Assembly (NCBI GenBank): GCA_026005175.1
Contig: BPKO01000001.1
Location: 930,001-994,000, forward strand
Reading direction: 5' to 3'
Length of the DNA stretch: 64,000 nt
Source: Candidatus Tectimicrobiota bacterium
GTDB lineage: Bacteria; Tectomicrobia; Entotheonellia; Entotheonellales; Entotheonellaceae
Below the pieces are notes generated by a model. That model saw nothing but the letters and a program-made list of their open reading frames with translations. It ran no database searches and was not told the origin of the DNA. Every line of letters begins with the position of its first letter. The first letter of the stretch is position 1. Shown here one piece after another: positions 18,713-28,825 of the stretch. The position numbers and the translations under genes are program-made.

Positions 18713-21700
18713 TTAATGCGGCGGCTGTCCGGCGCCGGCCATGCCTACGCCAAAGTCCTGGCTGTTGAGTTCATTGAGATTCTGTGCCAGCGCAGGGTTG
18801 AGCCCACCGCTCCCGATGATATTCAAACCGCCGGCCGTCACCGCGAGACCGGAGCGGGCGAAGGCATGTGGCACGTTGACCACAACAGTGCCGGCTGCCT
18901 CGCTGCCCGGATTGACGTTGATATGCGCTCCGAGCGTCGGTGAAGCGATACCAGGCGTTACCGCCAGACCGGGCTGGCCGGCGGGACCGATCAGCACATC
19001 ATCGAACACCAACACGGTCGCTGGGTTGATCAGCCAATCTCGAACGGGCGCCGGATGGATTACGGAATCCGGCGTGGAGTATGGGCCTACCGGGTCGGGC
19101 AACGGTGGCTTCCAGGGTATCTCCGGGATAACCTCGATCTCTTCCCAAATCGGTTTTTCGGGCCACCAAGGCTCTCGCTGTGGTACTCTGGTGACCCACT
19201 CCTGCCACTCCTCGATCGTTCGTTCGGTCACGCTCGGCTCGACGAAGAAGGTGTGGCGATTGTCCTGATAGAACACCGGTTTCATCAGCGTAGCGATTTC
19301 GCCCAACCCCTTCGCGATAGCGGCCTTGACGGCGTCGGGATGGGTCGCATGCCGGTAGGCTTCTTCGGACACTCCAAGGGGCAACAGATCGTTGTCACAT
19401 GGCAGCAGCGTGTAGGCGGCGCCTCTCCCGAGAATATCGCGCACAGCCGGTCGAGGCGTCTTGCCGGGTTCGGTGGTAATCTTTTCCTGGAAACGGACCT
19501 GGAACTTGCCGCTGCCCTGATAGCGCGTACCCGTTTTTGTATTGGCGCTAGGGAAGGGATTGGCGGGCGGGGCAAGATAGCTACGCGCTTCAGGCGCGCT
19601 GTTGCGCCCGGCCAGGTAGAAGGCCTGAAGCCCTCCGGTTGATGACTGAATGGCCTCTGACCAGTTGCCCAAATGGATGAAGACTCCAAGCTCGGAGCCG
19701 TCGGTGTCGTACGCCTTGGAGACGTGGACGAACACTTTCGCGGGATCAAAATACAGGACGTTCCGCACCACAACCGGACTCGGCGCGTTCATCGCGCTCG
19801 CCTCGGGCGTGGACCACTGGCCATTGACGTACTCGCTCCAGTGCAAATGCGCCTCAATGTCTTTCCGGGGTGCTGGAATGGTAACCTGTTGGTTTGGGTC
19901 GATTTTGGTATCGCTCGTTGACTGCTGCGGCTTCTCTAGGAACGTCACCCAGAACAGATACAGCCGGTCGCGCCACACCACAGGCGCCAGATGATCGCCC
20001 TCGATCTGGGCGCTCACCGGCTCCCACGGCGTCCACATCTGGTTCTTGTAGCGGCGATAGAAGTACTTGTGGGGCATGCTGAAGGTGCGGCCGAAGACGT
20101 GCAGCACCCGCCGCGCCGGGTCAGGGTTGTCTTCGATGTGCATGGCCACGATGTCGAGCCGTGCCAGCTCGTCGAGCTTCTTCAAATAGTTGAGGAAGGC
20201 GTCCTCGACCAGATCGCTGGAGACGTCGCCCTGCAGCAGTGCGCCTTCGAGTTCGGTAAAGAGATGCGTTTTGTCGTCGCGGAACTCCGGCTCCAGCCAG
20301 TTTTCCGGAAAGAGGAAAATCTTGCGGTTGGCTTCCCAGACCCGGTAACGCTTCGTCCATTCCCACTGCTTCGAGTTGATGAGGGAGGGATGCACCTTTG
20401 GCTCGAGGTTGAGCAAGCAGCGCTGGATGAAGAGCTGCACCGAGGCGATGGCCAGCCGGATGCGCGAGGTTTGCACCACCGGCTCCATGCCGGGATCGAC
20501 GAGGAAGTACTCGTAGAGTTGTTCCATACGTGCGAAGCCGTGCTGGTGCATGACGTGCGCGACCAGCGCGTCGCGGCTTTGCTGGCGCAGCTTGTCGAAG
20601 ATCGGCTGCGCTACCCGCTGCCAGCCCTCGTCCTCGAAGCGCGCCTTGATCGTGTCGCGCAGCTCGCGCGCGATCTTGAAGCGCTCCTCGGCGGTCGCTG
20701 CGCTGCTGACGATCCCGGTCCAGTCTTTGAGCGAGGTCGGCGATACGCCGAAGCGCCCGACGATCTGCAGCGCCTGCCACAAGCGTTCCAGCGACTGTTC
20801 GTTAGCGAAGGCGGGACTCATGCCGAAGAGCGCCTCGGCAGTGGCCCGAACCGTGGCCTCGTCTCGGCGGGTGATGGTGGCGATCCGGGGATAGACCTGC
20901 TTCTCCAGTTTGTCCGGCGCCGTCGTGCCGTTGGCCTCGAAGATGTCGATCAGGTCCTCCGTACCGCCAGCCATCTCGCGCTTGAGGCGGGCGTAGGCGG
21001 CCACTCGGCGGAAGCGGGCGAAGCGTTGCGCGGTGACGGCCTTCTCGGCAGGGATGTCGCCGACAGCCCCGGTCGGCAGCTCGCTCAAGGACAAGCTGCC
21101 GAAATCCGCGGCGTGAGTCAGCAGATAGCGCATCTCACGCTCAGTCAACCCAAGACCTTGCACGAGCTGCAGGGACTTGTTCAGCAACAGCAGCGCCCGC
21201 TCCGCCGCATCCCAGGCACTCGCAGGGTACAGTTTCAGTTGCGAGAGCGGCCCTTTGGGCAGCGTTTCGCCCTGCACCAGCAAGCGAGCGTTGCCGCCGT
21301 TCAGGTTTTTGAGTTTGAGGGTGAAGCGGTACGGCACACCGGCTTTCAGTTCCAGAAACTCACCGGTCTGGTCGCCAAAGGTGGCATTGTCGCCGGCGGC
21401 CGTGCCTTTGAGGAACACCGGCTCCGGCAGATGGGCAAAACGCAACTCCGCCGCGGCGTTTTGTTTTTCTAGCTCGATGAAGAACCGGTAGGCGCCGGGC
21501 GTGGCGACTTCCAGATAGCCCTCGAAGCACGCGCTCCCTGCCGCGTTAAGCGGGTTGCCGTCAGAGTCCTTCTGGTCTTTCAGGCCGGTGTCGGCACTCG
21601 CCACGATGGGCGATGCCTTCTGTGGCGCACCGGAGAGGTCGGCAGAATCGAAGAAGGCGGCGCTGACGCCCCGCTCAGCAACCACGGCGAAGGCGTCCAG

Positions 21701-24700
21701 GAGCGCTTTGCCATCGGCGTTCAGCAGCCGGTCGTCGGTAACGAGACTCTCCACCAGCACGGGATCGGCGCCGGTCTGGGCAACCAGCGTCTGGACGATA
21801 AACTGGCGGATCAGACGCCGTTGCAAGAAGGGCAGAAAAGCTCGTGCAATACGAGTACGACGCTCGCGTTCGTGAGTCTGTTGCTGCGCCTCGGTAAGGC
21901 CGTCGGGCACGGGTGCAAACAGCAGCCCGTAGTCGGCGTTCTCCAGAAACCCACTCTCCGGCTGCACACCGCTCTGTCTGCGCAGGTGCCGGTCAAAGAA
22001 ACTGCGCGCCTGCTGTTGTACGTCATCGAGCAGCTCGGCAAAGACGCTCTGCTGTGTCGCAGTCAAAGAGGCACTGACAGCCGCCTTTAACGCATTCTTG
22101 TGCGCATCGAACAACACCCCGCGGAAGGTGAGGCGCTGCTCCTGGCGCGTGGCGTTATAGGCGACCTCACGAATGGCCGGAGGCGCGGCAAACGCCGCCA
22201 GCGGCAGGCTGTCGGCTTGCGCTACACCGCTTTTCACCGCGGTGAACTCCGCCATGCCGTTCAGCATGGCCATGAACCTCGTCACCACGTCCGGCGGCAG
22301 TACCAGCCCCAGCTTCTGTTGCAGGATGTCATTGCTCAAGGTGGCTGGATCGTCCGGCACGGCGTGCTCGACCCGGATGGCGCGGATACCTTCCGCCAAC
22401 GCCTTGAGCAGCGCCAGCGTCGCCGCACGGTTGGGGCGATACTTGCCAGCCGGATCGAAGCGGTGGCGCAGCAGGTAGTCCAGGTCCTCGATCGTCAGGC
22501 CGCTGTCTTTGACCGCCTCGGCTGTCTCGACGAAGGCCAATGTCTGCGTGAACGGGTGATCTTCGCTCAGGTTTTGTAGAGGCTGATCGTGCAGCGGCTT
22601 GAAGGGATCGAGACCGGAGATCTGCTTGAGCGCGATCAGCTCCCGCACACCGAGTTTGAGCCCCTTGGCCAGCACGCCGTAGCGATTGAGCAGCGAGACA
22701 TTCGCCAGCGACAGGACGTCGTCGAGAGACTTGCCGGCGTCGCCCAGAATCGCCGCGATGTCATCGGCAGAGAGGCCCAGCGCGCCCTGCAGGGCGAGGA
22801 GATGATCCTTGAGCTTGATGCCGGCGTCGCTCAGGTATTGCCCGAGGGGGTGGTGGAAGATCGGGTCGGCCTGGAGCACGCTTTTGGTGAGAAAAAGCTG
22901 GGCGTAGAGCGGGTGCTTGCCCGTCGTGGGGATGTCGGCCCACAACGTCAGGAGTTTGATGCGGCTCTGCTTGCCGACCTTGACCTTTTCTTCCAGCGTT
23001 TTGAGATGGGCGAGATAAATCAGCGCGGTCTGCAGCCAGGCGGGGAGCTGGGTCGCGTCCACCAGCGCTGCGGCAGGAATGAAGGTGGTCAGCGCCCGGT
23101 CGGTCTCCTCGATGCTCCAGCCCAGTTTCTTCCAAAGCCGCACGAACAGGTTGATGCGCAAAAAATCGAGCGGTTTGGCTTTACTGCCGTCGGCGTATTG
23201 CAGCGTGGTCCGGTCGAAGTTGCAGCTCGCATCGGGATCGGCCAGGACAAGCGCCTTGTCGAACGGCATGTTGGCGATGGCGGTTTGCAGCCCATCCAGC
23301 GCTGTGTTGAACTCGCCGGCCAGTTCGTGCAAGCGCTGCTCGAAGCCCGCTATTTCGCTGAGCACCTCCCAACCGGTGAGGTTCGTATTAGGAACCTTGT
23401 TTGCCAGCGCATCGAAGCGTGCTTGATCGGCGGGCGGCAAGGTGCTGCGATTCTTACCGATGAGATCCTTGTTTTGGTCGTAGAACGTCTTGTGCGTCTG
23501 GTAGAAGCGCGCATCCGCGATGCTCACGCCGAGCTTATAGAGCAGCGCCAGCTTCGTCAGATCGGGATTGACGAAGCCAGTCTGGACGATCTCGGTGAGT
23601 TCCTTGTAGCTCACTCCCAAGCGGCGCGAGAGGGCTTTGGCGGAGTTGAGATCGATACGCTGGCCGGTCTCGGCGTCGGTTGCGACCGTCGTTGCTTCGG
23701 CTTCGCTGTTGAAGCCGTACAGCTCAAACCATGTGGCAAGCGGATTGGAATTCACCAACAGCGTCGTCTCTGCGGGCGCAAGCCCCAGCGACTCGATGAA
23801 GATGGCAGCCCTGTCGGGTTTGGTGGAATCAAACAGCGCATTCGTGGGACGGAACACTTCGAGCAGGTGGTACAGCGGCGTCTCGAAGTAGCCGGAGAAC
23901 GCCCGCACGGTCTCGAGCCAGCGGTCGAAGGGCAGATTGAGCGGGTAGCGGGCCTCGGTCAGCTTCTTATAGGCAGCAGCGATCACGTTCTGCGGCTCGG
24001 CCAGCAGTTCGGCGGTCGTGGCCTCGCCGGTGTCGCGAGCGGCGTCTTCGGCCAGTTTGCCGTTGGCGACGTAGTACTCGAGGATCTCATTGACCACGTC
24101 GATGTAGGGCAGCGCCGTGTGGGTGTTCTCGCAGGTCAGCGCGATATGGGGCAGATCCGGCCGGCGCTCGATGAGCACGTCGTAGGGCTTCATCGGCTTG
24201 CCGTTCTTGTCCTTATGCGGGTAATCCTGACCGCCGTGGCTCGCCTTCCATTGTGCCAGAAAGTTGGCCCATACCGGGTCTTCGATGTCCACGAACTGCA
24301 GCAAATCCACGAAGTAGGCCGCCGGACTCAATACCGAGCGGCAGTGCTCGCATTCGCAAAAGTCCATCGAGCCAAACAGTGACTCCAGGGTCGGGTAGTG
24401 TTTGATGAGCTCGTTCTTGACGCTTTCGCGAACGGCGGGGGAGGGCGAGAATACAGGGAGGCCCGGAGTACTCTCTAGTTGCTTGGCGACGGCGAACAGG
24501 TTGTAGGTGACGGCGCTCACCTGCTGCGCCTTGCGATAGATCAACTCCGGCACACCGGTCGGCGCCGGCTTTTTGTAAATGTCGAAGTACTTGGCCTGAT
24601 ACTGCGCGACGAACTGCTCCTGCGGATACGCCGTCACGTCGTAGGCCGAGGTGATGCCCATGGCCTGGAGAACGGGCATGGATTCGTGGTCCGGCGTGAT

Positions 24701-26737
24701 CTGGTAGAGGCGCTGTAGGGTCTTCAGGTCTTGAGCCGCAGTCTGAAACTCGGCTTCGGTCAGGTTGCCTTTGACCTCCGGTTTGGATTTGAGAAACGCC
24801 GCCACCGGCGTCTCGCCCAATCGAAAGCCCTGCGCCGCGGCGTTCTTGAGCAAGGTGAGGGTGGCCGTCTGTCCGGCCAGAGGCTTGAAGGTTTCGTCGC
24901 TATCCAGCAGCCGAGTCAGCGTCTGCGTGGGATAGCTCACGCGGAGCTTGCGGGCCATATCCTCGGCGTAGAGATCGAGCCGCGCTTCCACCGTGTTGGC
25001 GGCATAGGCTGACGGGACCGCCGCTGCGAGTCGTTGGCGGTCCGCCTCGCTCAGGTTCGCGCGGCGCTGCGGCGGAATGCCGGCCGCTTCGAAGACTTCG
25101 TTCTTCCATGTTTCGGCGCGATGAAAATCCTCTCCGATCAGCGCCACGGGATCGACAAGCTCTTTTTTGAGCAAACGTTCGGTGATCTTCGCGCTGTTGC
25201 CGGCCAGAAACGCCAACTTGCCCTGAAGTTGCAGCTGGCCGATCTGGGTGTCGCTGAGGCCGGCTTTTTTCGCCTCCTCCCAGAGTTGGGGCCCGTCCCC
25301 ACGATGGCGCAGGAAGACCTCGGCGAACTTCGCCTGTGCCGGCTCGTCCAGGCCGGAGATCCGCAGCAACTCGCCATAAGTCGAAGCCGATCCGGGCGCC
25401 GGCAGGTTGAGGCGCACGCGGTTGCTGAAAGCGGCAAACTGCGCTTTGAACGCGGCAATAGCGCTGTCGTCAAACGCCACGATGCCAGCGTCGCGCATCT
25501 TTTTGAGCGTTTTTTCGACGGTGTCCGGCTCCACCTGCGCCAGCAGCAGCTTGTCCGACGGCAGCCCCGCGCGCAGCAGGCCGTACAGGCCTTCGGAGGC
25601 CAATCCCACTTCCGCATCGGCGGCGAGCCGTTCGGTGAAGGCCGCCAGCGCGATCAGGCGCGCATCCCAGCCGGTGGCACGGTGAAGCACGGTGATATCC
25701 TGTCGCTCGCCGTTTTCCTTCGCTTCCGTCAGCCGGCGGATCTGGCCGACATGCGGTATGAGGTCTTTGACCAGCCGGCGATATTCCGCCTCAAGCGGCT
25801 GCGCATCGGCGGGAACGACGAGGTTGAGGCGGGCGCGCTCCGACGCCGTGAGGCCATGCAGCGGTCTAGTAAGCGCAATCTCTTTGCCGTCGGCTTTGAC
25901 GGCGCGCACCTCCAGCACCGGCTCGGTGGCGCCGGGATCATAAGCGAAAGCGTAATGTCCGCCGGCCTGCGTGGTGGTTTCGGCGAGCAGCGTCGTCTGG
26001 CCGCCGAAGGCATGGCGATAGAGCCGCAGCCGCAGGTTGTCGGCTGGCACACGATGCACGGTAACAACCGTCCCGTGCATCGTTTCGTGCCGTTCGATAC
26101 GCAGCACGATGGGTTCGCGCTGGGGCTGGTAGCTGGGGATGATTTTTCCCTCGTCAGGCAACCCCGGCAGCCCGTAATCCAGGGGCACATCGTCGCGAAA
26201 TACCTTGAAGAAAAGGTCAGGGCCGCGCTCGCCGGTTTGGCCGGTGAAGTCCGAACGCTTGAAGCGAAACGTAGCCAGGCCCTCGGCGTCGGTGACAGCC
26301 GTTTCTCCCAGGGGAACCGGCGGCGATTGCGGATCCTGGCTGAACAGTTCAACGCGCAAGCCGGCGATCGGCTGACCACGGGCATCCACGGCGCGGCAGA
26401 GGACGGTGTAGCGGGTATCCACAAACCCTGCCTTGCCGCTGTCCAACACCTTCAGTTCCTCAAGCAGGGCGTTGATGGCGCGGGCCGTCACCTCGTCCAC
26501 CTCGCCGGTGGGCTGGAGCTGGCGTTCTTGCTGGAAGATGCTCACGAGCTTTCGCGTAGCGCTGCCGTAGAATCGGCGTGCGGAATCGCGCGCCAGATCC
26601 TCTAGCGCTTTACGCCGTGCCGCTTCGTCGTCACGCAGAATGAGCCGCCGCTCCAGAAAGACTTTCAGCGCCTCCTGCAGATCGGCCACCTTGGGGCCGC
26701 GCATTTGGAGTTTCAAGGGAAAGGTGATTGGGTTCAT
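18713..26737 (-). CDS. Tc toxin A subunit, very large N-terminal part with peptidoglycan-binding-like domain
   Basis: 2,674 residues, uninterrupted. Residues 10-95 match the PG_binding_1 fold (VADLQEALKVFL, RRFYGSATRKLVSIFQQER, GEVDEVTARAINALLEEL). Residues 105-330 hold two beta-rich repeats like carboxypeptidase-regulatory domains. A VRP1-like region lies near 740-815 (CECEHCRSVLSPAAYFVDLL), a PA14-like domain near 1705-1830 (CFEGYLEVATPGAYRFFIEL), the Tc-type ABC_N region near 1910-1970 and a neuraminidase-like segment near 2205-2270 (HKYFYRRYKNQMWTPWEPV, RDRLYLFWVTFLEKP). TcA binds host cells and forms the syringe. The start has GGAGGAATAACCC. It is much longer than known split A subunits such as YenA1. 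Confidence 0.85.
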   Translation of the reverse strand: MNPITFPLKLQMRGPKVADLQEALKVFLERRLILRDDEAARRKALEDLARDSARRFYGSATRKLVSIFQQERQLQPTGEVDEVTARAINALLEELKVLDSGKAGFVDTRYTVLCRAVDARGQPIAGLRVELFSQDPQSPPVPLGETAVTDAEGLATFRFKRSDFTGQTGERGPDLFFKVFRDDVPLDYGLPGLPDEGKIIPSYQPQREPIVLRIERHETMHGTVVTVHRVPADNLRLRLYRHAFGGQTTLLAETTTQAGGHYAFAYDPGATEPVLEVRAVKADGKEIALTRPLHGLTASERARLNLVVPADAQPLEAEYRRLVKDLIPHVGQIRRLTEAKENGERQDITVLHRATGWDARLIALAAFTERLAADAEVGLASEGLYGLLRAGLPSDKLLLAQVEPDTVEKTLKKMRDAGIVAFDDSAIAAFKAQFAAFSNRVRLNLPAPGSASTYGELLRISGLDEPAQAKFAEVFLRHRGDGPQLWEEAKKAGLSDTQIGQLQLQGKLAFLAGNSAKITERLLKKELVDPVALIGEDFHRAETWKNEVFEAAGIPPQRRANLSEADRQRLAAAVPSAYAANTVEARLDLYAEDMARKLRVSYPTQTLTRLLDSDETFKPLAGQTATLTLLKNAAAQGFRLGETPVAAFLKSKPEVKGNLTEAEFQTAAQDLKTLQRLYQITPDHESMPVLQAMGITSAYDVTAYPQEQFVAQYQAKYFDIYKKPAPTGVPELIYRKAQQVSAVTYNLFAVAKQLESTPGLPVFSPSPAVRESVKNELIKHYPTLESLFGSMDFCECEHCRSVLSPAAYFVDLLQFVDIEDPVWANFLAQWKASHGGQDYPHKDKNGKPMKPYDVLIERRPDLPHIALTCENTHTALPYIDVVNEILEYYVANGKLAEDAARDTGEATTAELLAEPQNVIAAAYKKLTEARYPLNLPFDRWLETVRAFSGYFETPLYHLLEVFRPTNALFDSTKPDRAAIFIESLGLAPAETTLLVNSNPLATWFELYGFNSEAEATTVATDAETGQRIDLNSAKALSRRLGVSYKELTEIVQTGFVNPDLTKLALLYKLGVSIADARFYQTHKTFYDQNKDLIGKNRSTLPPADQARFDALANKVPNTNLTGWEVLSEIAGFEQRLHELAGEFNTALDGLQTAIANMPFDKALVLADPDASCNFDRTTLQYADGSKAKPLDFLRINLFVRLWKKLGWSIEETDRALTTFIPAAALVDATQLPAWLQTALIYLAHLKTLEEKVKVGKQSRIKLLTLWADIPTTGKHPLYAQLFLTKSVLQADPIFHHPLGQYLSDAGIKLKDHLLALQGALGLSADDIAAILGDAGKSLDDVLSLANVSLLNRYGVLAKGLKLGVRELIALKQISGLDPFKPLHDQPLQNLSEDHPFTQTLAFVETAEAVKDSGLTIEDLDYLLRHRFDPAGKYRPNRAATLALLKALAEGIRAIRVEHAVPDDPATLSNDILQQKLGLVLPPDVVTRFMAMLNGMAEFTAVKSGVAQADSLPLAAFAAPPAIREVAYNATRQEQRLTFRGVLFDAHKNALKAAVSASLTATQQSVFAELLDDVQQQARSFFDRHLRRQSGVQPESGFLENADYGLLFAPVPDGLTEAQQQTHERERRTRIARAFLPFLQRRLIRQFIVQTLVAQTGADPVLVESLVTDDRLLNADGKALLDAFAVVAERGVSAAFFDSADLSGAPQKASPIVASADTGLKDQKDSDGNPLNAAGSACFEGYLEVATPGAYRFFIELEKQNAAAELRFAHLPEPVFLKGTAAGDNATFGDQTGEFLELKAGVPYRFTLKLKNLNGGNARLLVQGETLPKGPLSQLKLYPASAWDAAERALLLLNKSLQLVQGLGLTEREMRYLLTHAADFGSLSLSELPTGAVGDIPAEKAVTAQRFARFRRVAAYARLKREMAGGTEDLIDIFEANGTTAPDKLEKQVYPRIATITRRDEATVRATAEALFGMSPAFANEQSLERLWQALQIVGRFGVSPTSLKDWTGIVSSAATAEERFKIARELRDTIKARFEDEGWQRVAQPIFDKLRQQSRDALVAHVMHQHGFARMEQLYEYFLVDPGMEPVVQTSRIRLAIASVQLFIQRCLLNLEPKVHPSLINSKQWEWTKRYRVWEANRKIFLFPENWLEPEFRDDKTHLFTELEGALLQGDVSSDLVEDAFLNYLKKLDELARLDIVAMHIEDNPDPARRVLHVFGRTFSMPHKYFYRRYKNQMWTPWEPVSAQIEGDHLAPVVWRDRLYLFWVTFLEKPQQSTSDTKIDPNQQVTIPAPRKDIEAHLHWSEYVNGQWSTPEASAMNAPSPVVVRNVLYFDPAKVFVHVSKAYDTDGSELGVFIHLGNWSEAIQSSTGGLQAFYLAGRNSAPEARSYLAPPANPFPSANTKTGTRYQGSGKFQVRFQEKITTEPGKTPRPAVRDILGRGAAYTLLPCDNDLLPLGVSEEAYRHATHPDAVKAAIAKGLGEIATLMKPVFYQDNRHTFFVEPSVTERTIEEWQEWVTRVPQREPWWPEKPIWEEIEVIPEIPWKPPLPDPVGPYSTPDSVIHPAPVRDWLINPATVLVFDDVLIGPAGQPGLAVTPGIASPTLGAHINVNPGSEAAGTVVVNVPHAFARSGLAVTAGGLNIIGSGGLNPALAQNLNELNSQDFGVGMAGAGQPPH

Positions 26738-26845
26738 GGGTTATTCCTCCTTTTTCTCGCCGCAGCGAGTCTCGCTATGGCCGAACCTCGTGCCAAAAGC
26801 CAAGACTGCACGGTCTTCCCGCTCGACCCGCGGGACCCATGCTGT

Positions 26846-28825
26846 TCATGCTCGCAGCGTGGCGCACAGGCGAATCGTCTCCGCATCGAGTGGCTTGCGG
26901 GCCCCATGGCCGCTATCGAGCACCGCCTGTACCACTTCACGCCCGAGCAACGCCTCGATCTCCGCGGGCACGGCAGCGCCGGCTTCCTCTTTTCGTTCCA
27001 TCCACTCCGGATGCTCTGCCAGGGCATCGGCCAGGCGGGGCCAGCGGAGGGACAGGATCGTCCATCGCACCAGAGGCTCGCGGTCGATGTCCAGATGGGA
27101 CAGAAGCGCCAGGGCCCGGTTCGTGCTGTAGGCGTTGACCAGCCGCTTCATGGCCCGGGGGGTCGGCTCGAGCAGCGGCGCGAACGGCTTCAAGGCGTGC
27201 TCCGTCCGCGCCACCACCTCCGGTTCGGCCAGGCGGGCGACAATCCTCTCCCGGATGGCTTGACTCCGGCCCGGGTCCTGGACTTCGTGGAGCCGGCGGA
27301 GCAGCGCCGCCTCGTCATCGGTCTCGTTTATCCCTTCTCGCTCGTCATGCTCGATCGTCTCCTCCGTGGGCTCCTGCGCGTCGGCCCGCACGCCGATGAG
27401 GTGGTGCCAGTAGGCCTCCTGGATGCGGGGCGGCGCGGCCGGAACCGGCGTCGAAAGCTGGAACAGCTTTTCGAGGAACAGCGTCCCCAAGGACTTGCCC
27501 GGGACATGCACCCAGGGCCGCATGGACTGATAGACTTCTTCGTAGCAGGCGTTGAGCCACCGCCGGTCGGCGGCCACCACGTAGACCACCGGAGCATCGC
27601 GGAAGAGGGTCTGAATGCCTTCGAGCAACTCGACGACGTACGCGCTCCGGCAGCGGTCCAGATCGTCGATGAAGATGGCCACGCGATCGGGCTTGAGGCG
27701 GTCGATAAGCCTCGTAAACCGCCCTTTGATGGTCTCCATCGGGTTTCGCGTGGCGCTCAGGTAGCTCCGGGCAGCTTCGGCGGAGCCAACCAGCAGCGAG
27801 CGACCCACCGCCGAGGCGATGCCCCACAGCGTGACGGCGAGGGCGCCCAGCTGGCCGGCCACTTCCAGCACCGCCAGCGGCAACGTCTGAGCGGGTTCCG
27901 CCGGCAGTGTCTGTGCGGATTCCGCTCGCGCCCAGGGCAGAACCACCAACACCAGGAGCCAAGCCACCGCGATCAGGATGGCAAGGCTCGCCAGCCACAC
28001 GCCGCGGCCGGCCGAAAACCGCCACCCGTATTCGCACGCCCGCTCCCAAAGGCTGAGCCGGTGCTGCGTTCGCCGGAAAACGGCGTCCAGGAGCGCCCAC
28101 CAGGGCGGGTGAACGTGCTGATGCCGCCAGGCGTTGAACTCCACCACCCGCCATCGCCCCGGCGTCGCGTTTCCGTGCCCGTCCCTGGCTCCGTCCGCTT
28201 CCGCGAGCGCCTGGGCCAGGAAGCGGAGCACGGTGCTCTTTCCGGCGCCCCAGGGGCCGTAGAGGTGGATGGCATAGGAGCCCTCTTCTTCGGAAACCGC
28301 CGCGATGCGCCGGGCCAAAAAGCGGGCAAACGCGGCGCGGCCCAGGCGGTCCTGCTCCAGCCGGTCGAGCGGCTGGTCCGGGTGCGTCGGCACCGCGTCG
28401 GGCGGCTCGAGAAGCGCTCGCCCCTGCTCGCTGAGGAGGCTCTCCAGCGGCTCCCGCAGCTCGCCGATCAAGGCATCCCAGAAATTGTCTTGTTGGAGCT
28501 GCTCGCGTAAGGACGGGCTCAGCAAGCCCAATCCGATCACCACCAGCCGGCCGTGCAGCTCGGGAACCGTTTCCGAGTTGTACAGCTCCTGCACCGCCGC
28601 CAGCCATGCGTCCACCGGCCGGCGGTCCGTATCCGGCTCCCCTTCGTGCAGCGCGTCAGGGCCGAGGGTGCCCTTGGCGTACTCGGGGTGCCGCTCCAGG
28701 ATGGCCTTTGCGACGACCACCGCATTGACCGGCCCCGCATCGGCCAACCCGTCACGCACGGCGCCGACCGTCGGCGAAAGGCGCCAATCGCCGAGTGGCG
28801 CTGCGGATTGTTTTGCCGCTTTCAT
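26846..28825 (-). CDS. KAP-family P-loop NTPase inside the Tc toxin operon
   Basis: 659 residues. Walker A YGPWGAGKST at 189-198; Walker B and its acidic extension VAIFIDDLDRC at 382-392; WRVVEFNAWRHQH at about 225-236 is the KAP W-motif. Two membrane segments (about 277-298 and 316-342) interrupt the P-loop domain, as is usual for KAP NTPases, which are membrane-associated ATPases of varied and mostly unknown roles, some in defence or plasmid conflicts. The N-terminal 150 residues match nothing I recognise. Its ATG overlaps the stop of the TcB-TcC gene (ATGA, 28822-28825), so its synthesis is coupled to the toxin. KAP proteins are not standard Tc components. A role in toxin assembly, release or self-protection is only inference. 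Confidence 0.85.
   Translation of the reverse strand: MKAAKQSAAPLGDWRLSPTVGAVRDGLADAGPVNAVVVAKAILERHPEYAKGTLGPDALHEGEPDTDRRPVDAWLAAVQELYNSETVPELHGRLVVIGLGLLSPSLREQLQQDNFWDALIGELREPLESLLSEQGRALLEPPDAVPTHPDQPLDRLEQDRLGRAAFARFLARRIAAVSEEEGSYAIHLYGPWGAGKSTVLRFLAQALAEADGARDGHGNATPGRWRVVEFNAWRHQHVHPPWWALLDAVFRRTQHRLSLWERACEYGWRFSAGRGVWLASLAILIAVAWLLVLVVLPWARAESAQTLPAEPAQTLPLAVLEVAGQLGALAVTLWGIASAVGRSLLVGSAEAARSYLSATRNPMETIKGRFTRLIDRLKPDRVAIFIDDLDRCRSAYVVELLEGIQTLFRDAPVVYVVAADRRWLNACYEEVYQSMRPWVHVPGKSLGTLFLEKLFQLSTPVPAAPPRIQEAYWHHLIGVRADAQEPTEETIEHDEREGINETDDEAALLRRLHEVQDPGRSQAIRERIVARLAEPEVVARTEHALKPFAPLLEPTPRAMKRLVNAYSTNRALALLSHLDIDREPLVRWTILSLRWPRLADALAEHPEWMERKEEAGAAVPAEIEALLGREVVQAVLDSGHGARKPLDAETIRLCATLRA

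Noticed and set aside
22589-24382. Long plus-strand ORF (about 600 codons) inside the TcA gene; also 33166-35790 plus, opposite the TcB-TcC gene
   Set aside because: Both lie antisense to strongly supported Tc genes and have the low-complexity Arg/Gly/Val/His-rich composition of GC-rich shadow frames, with no domain pattern.
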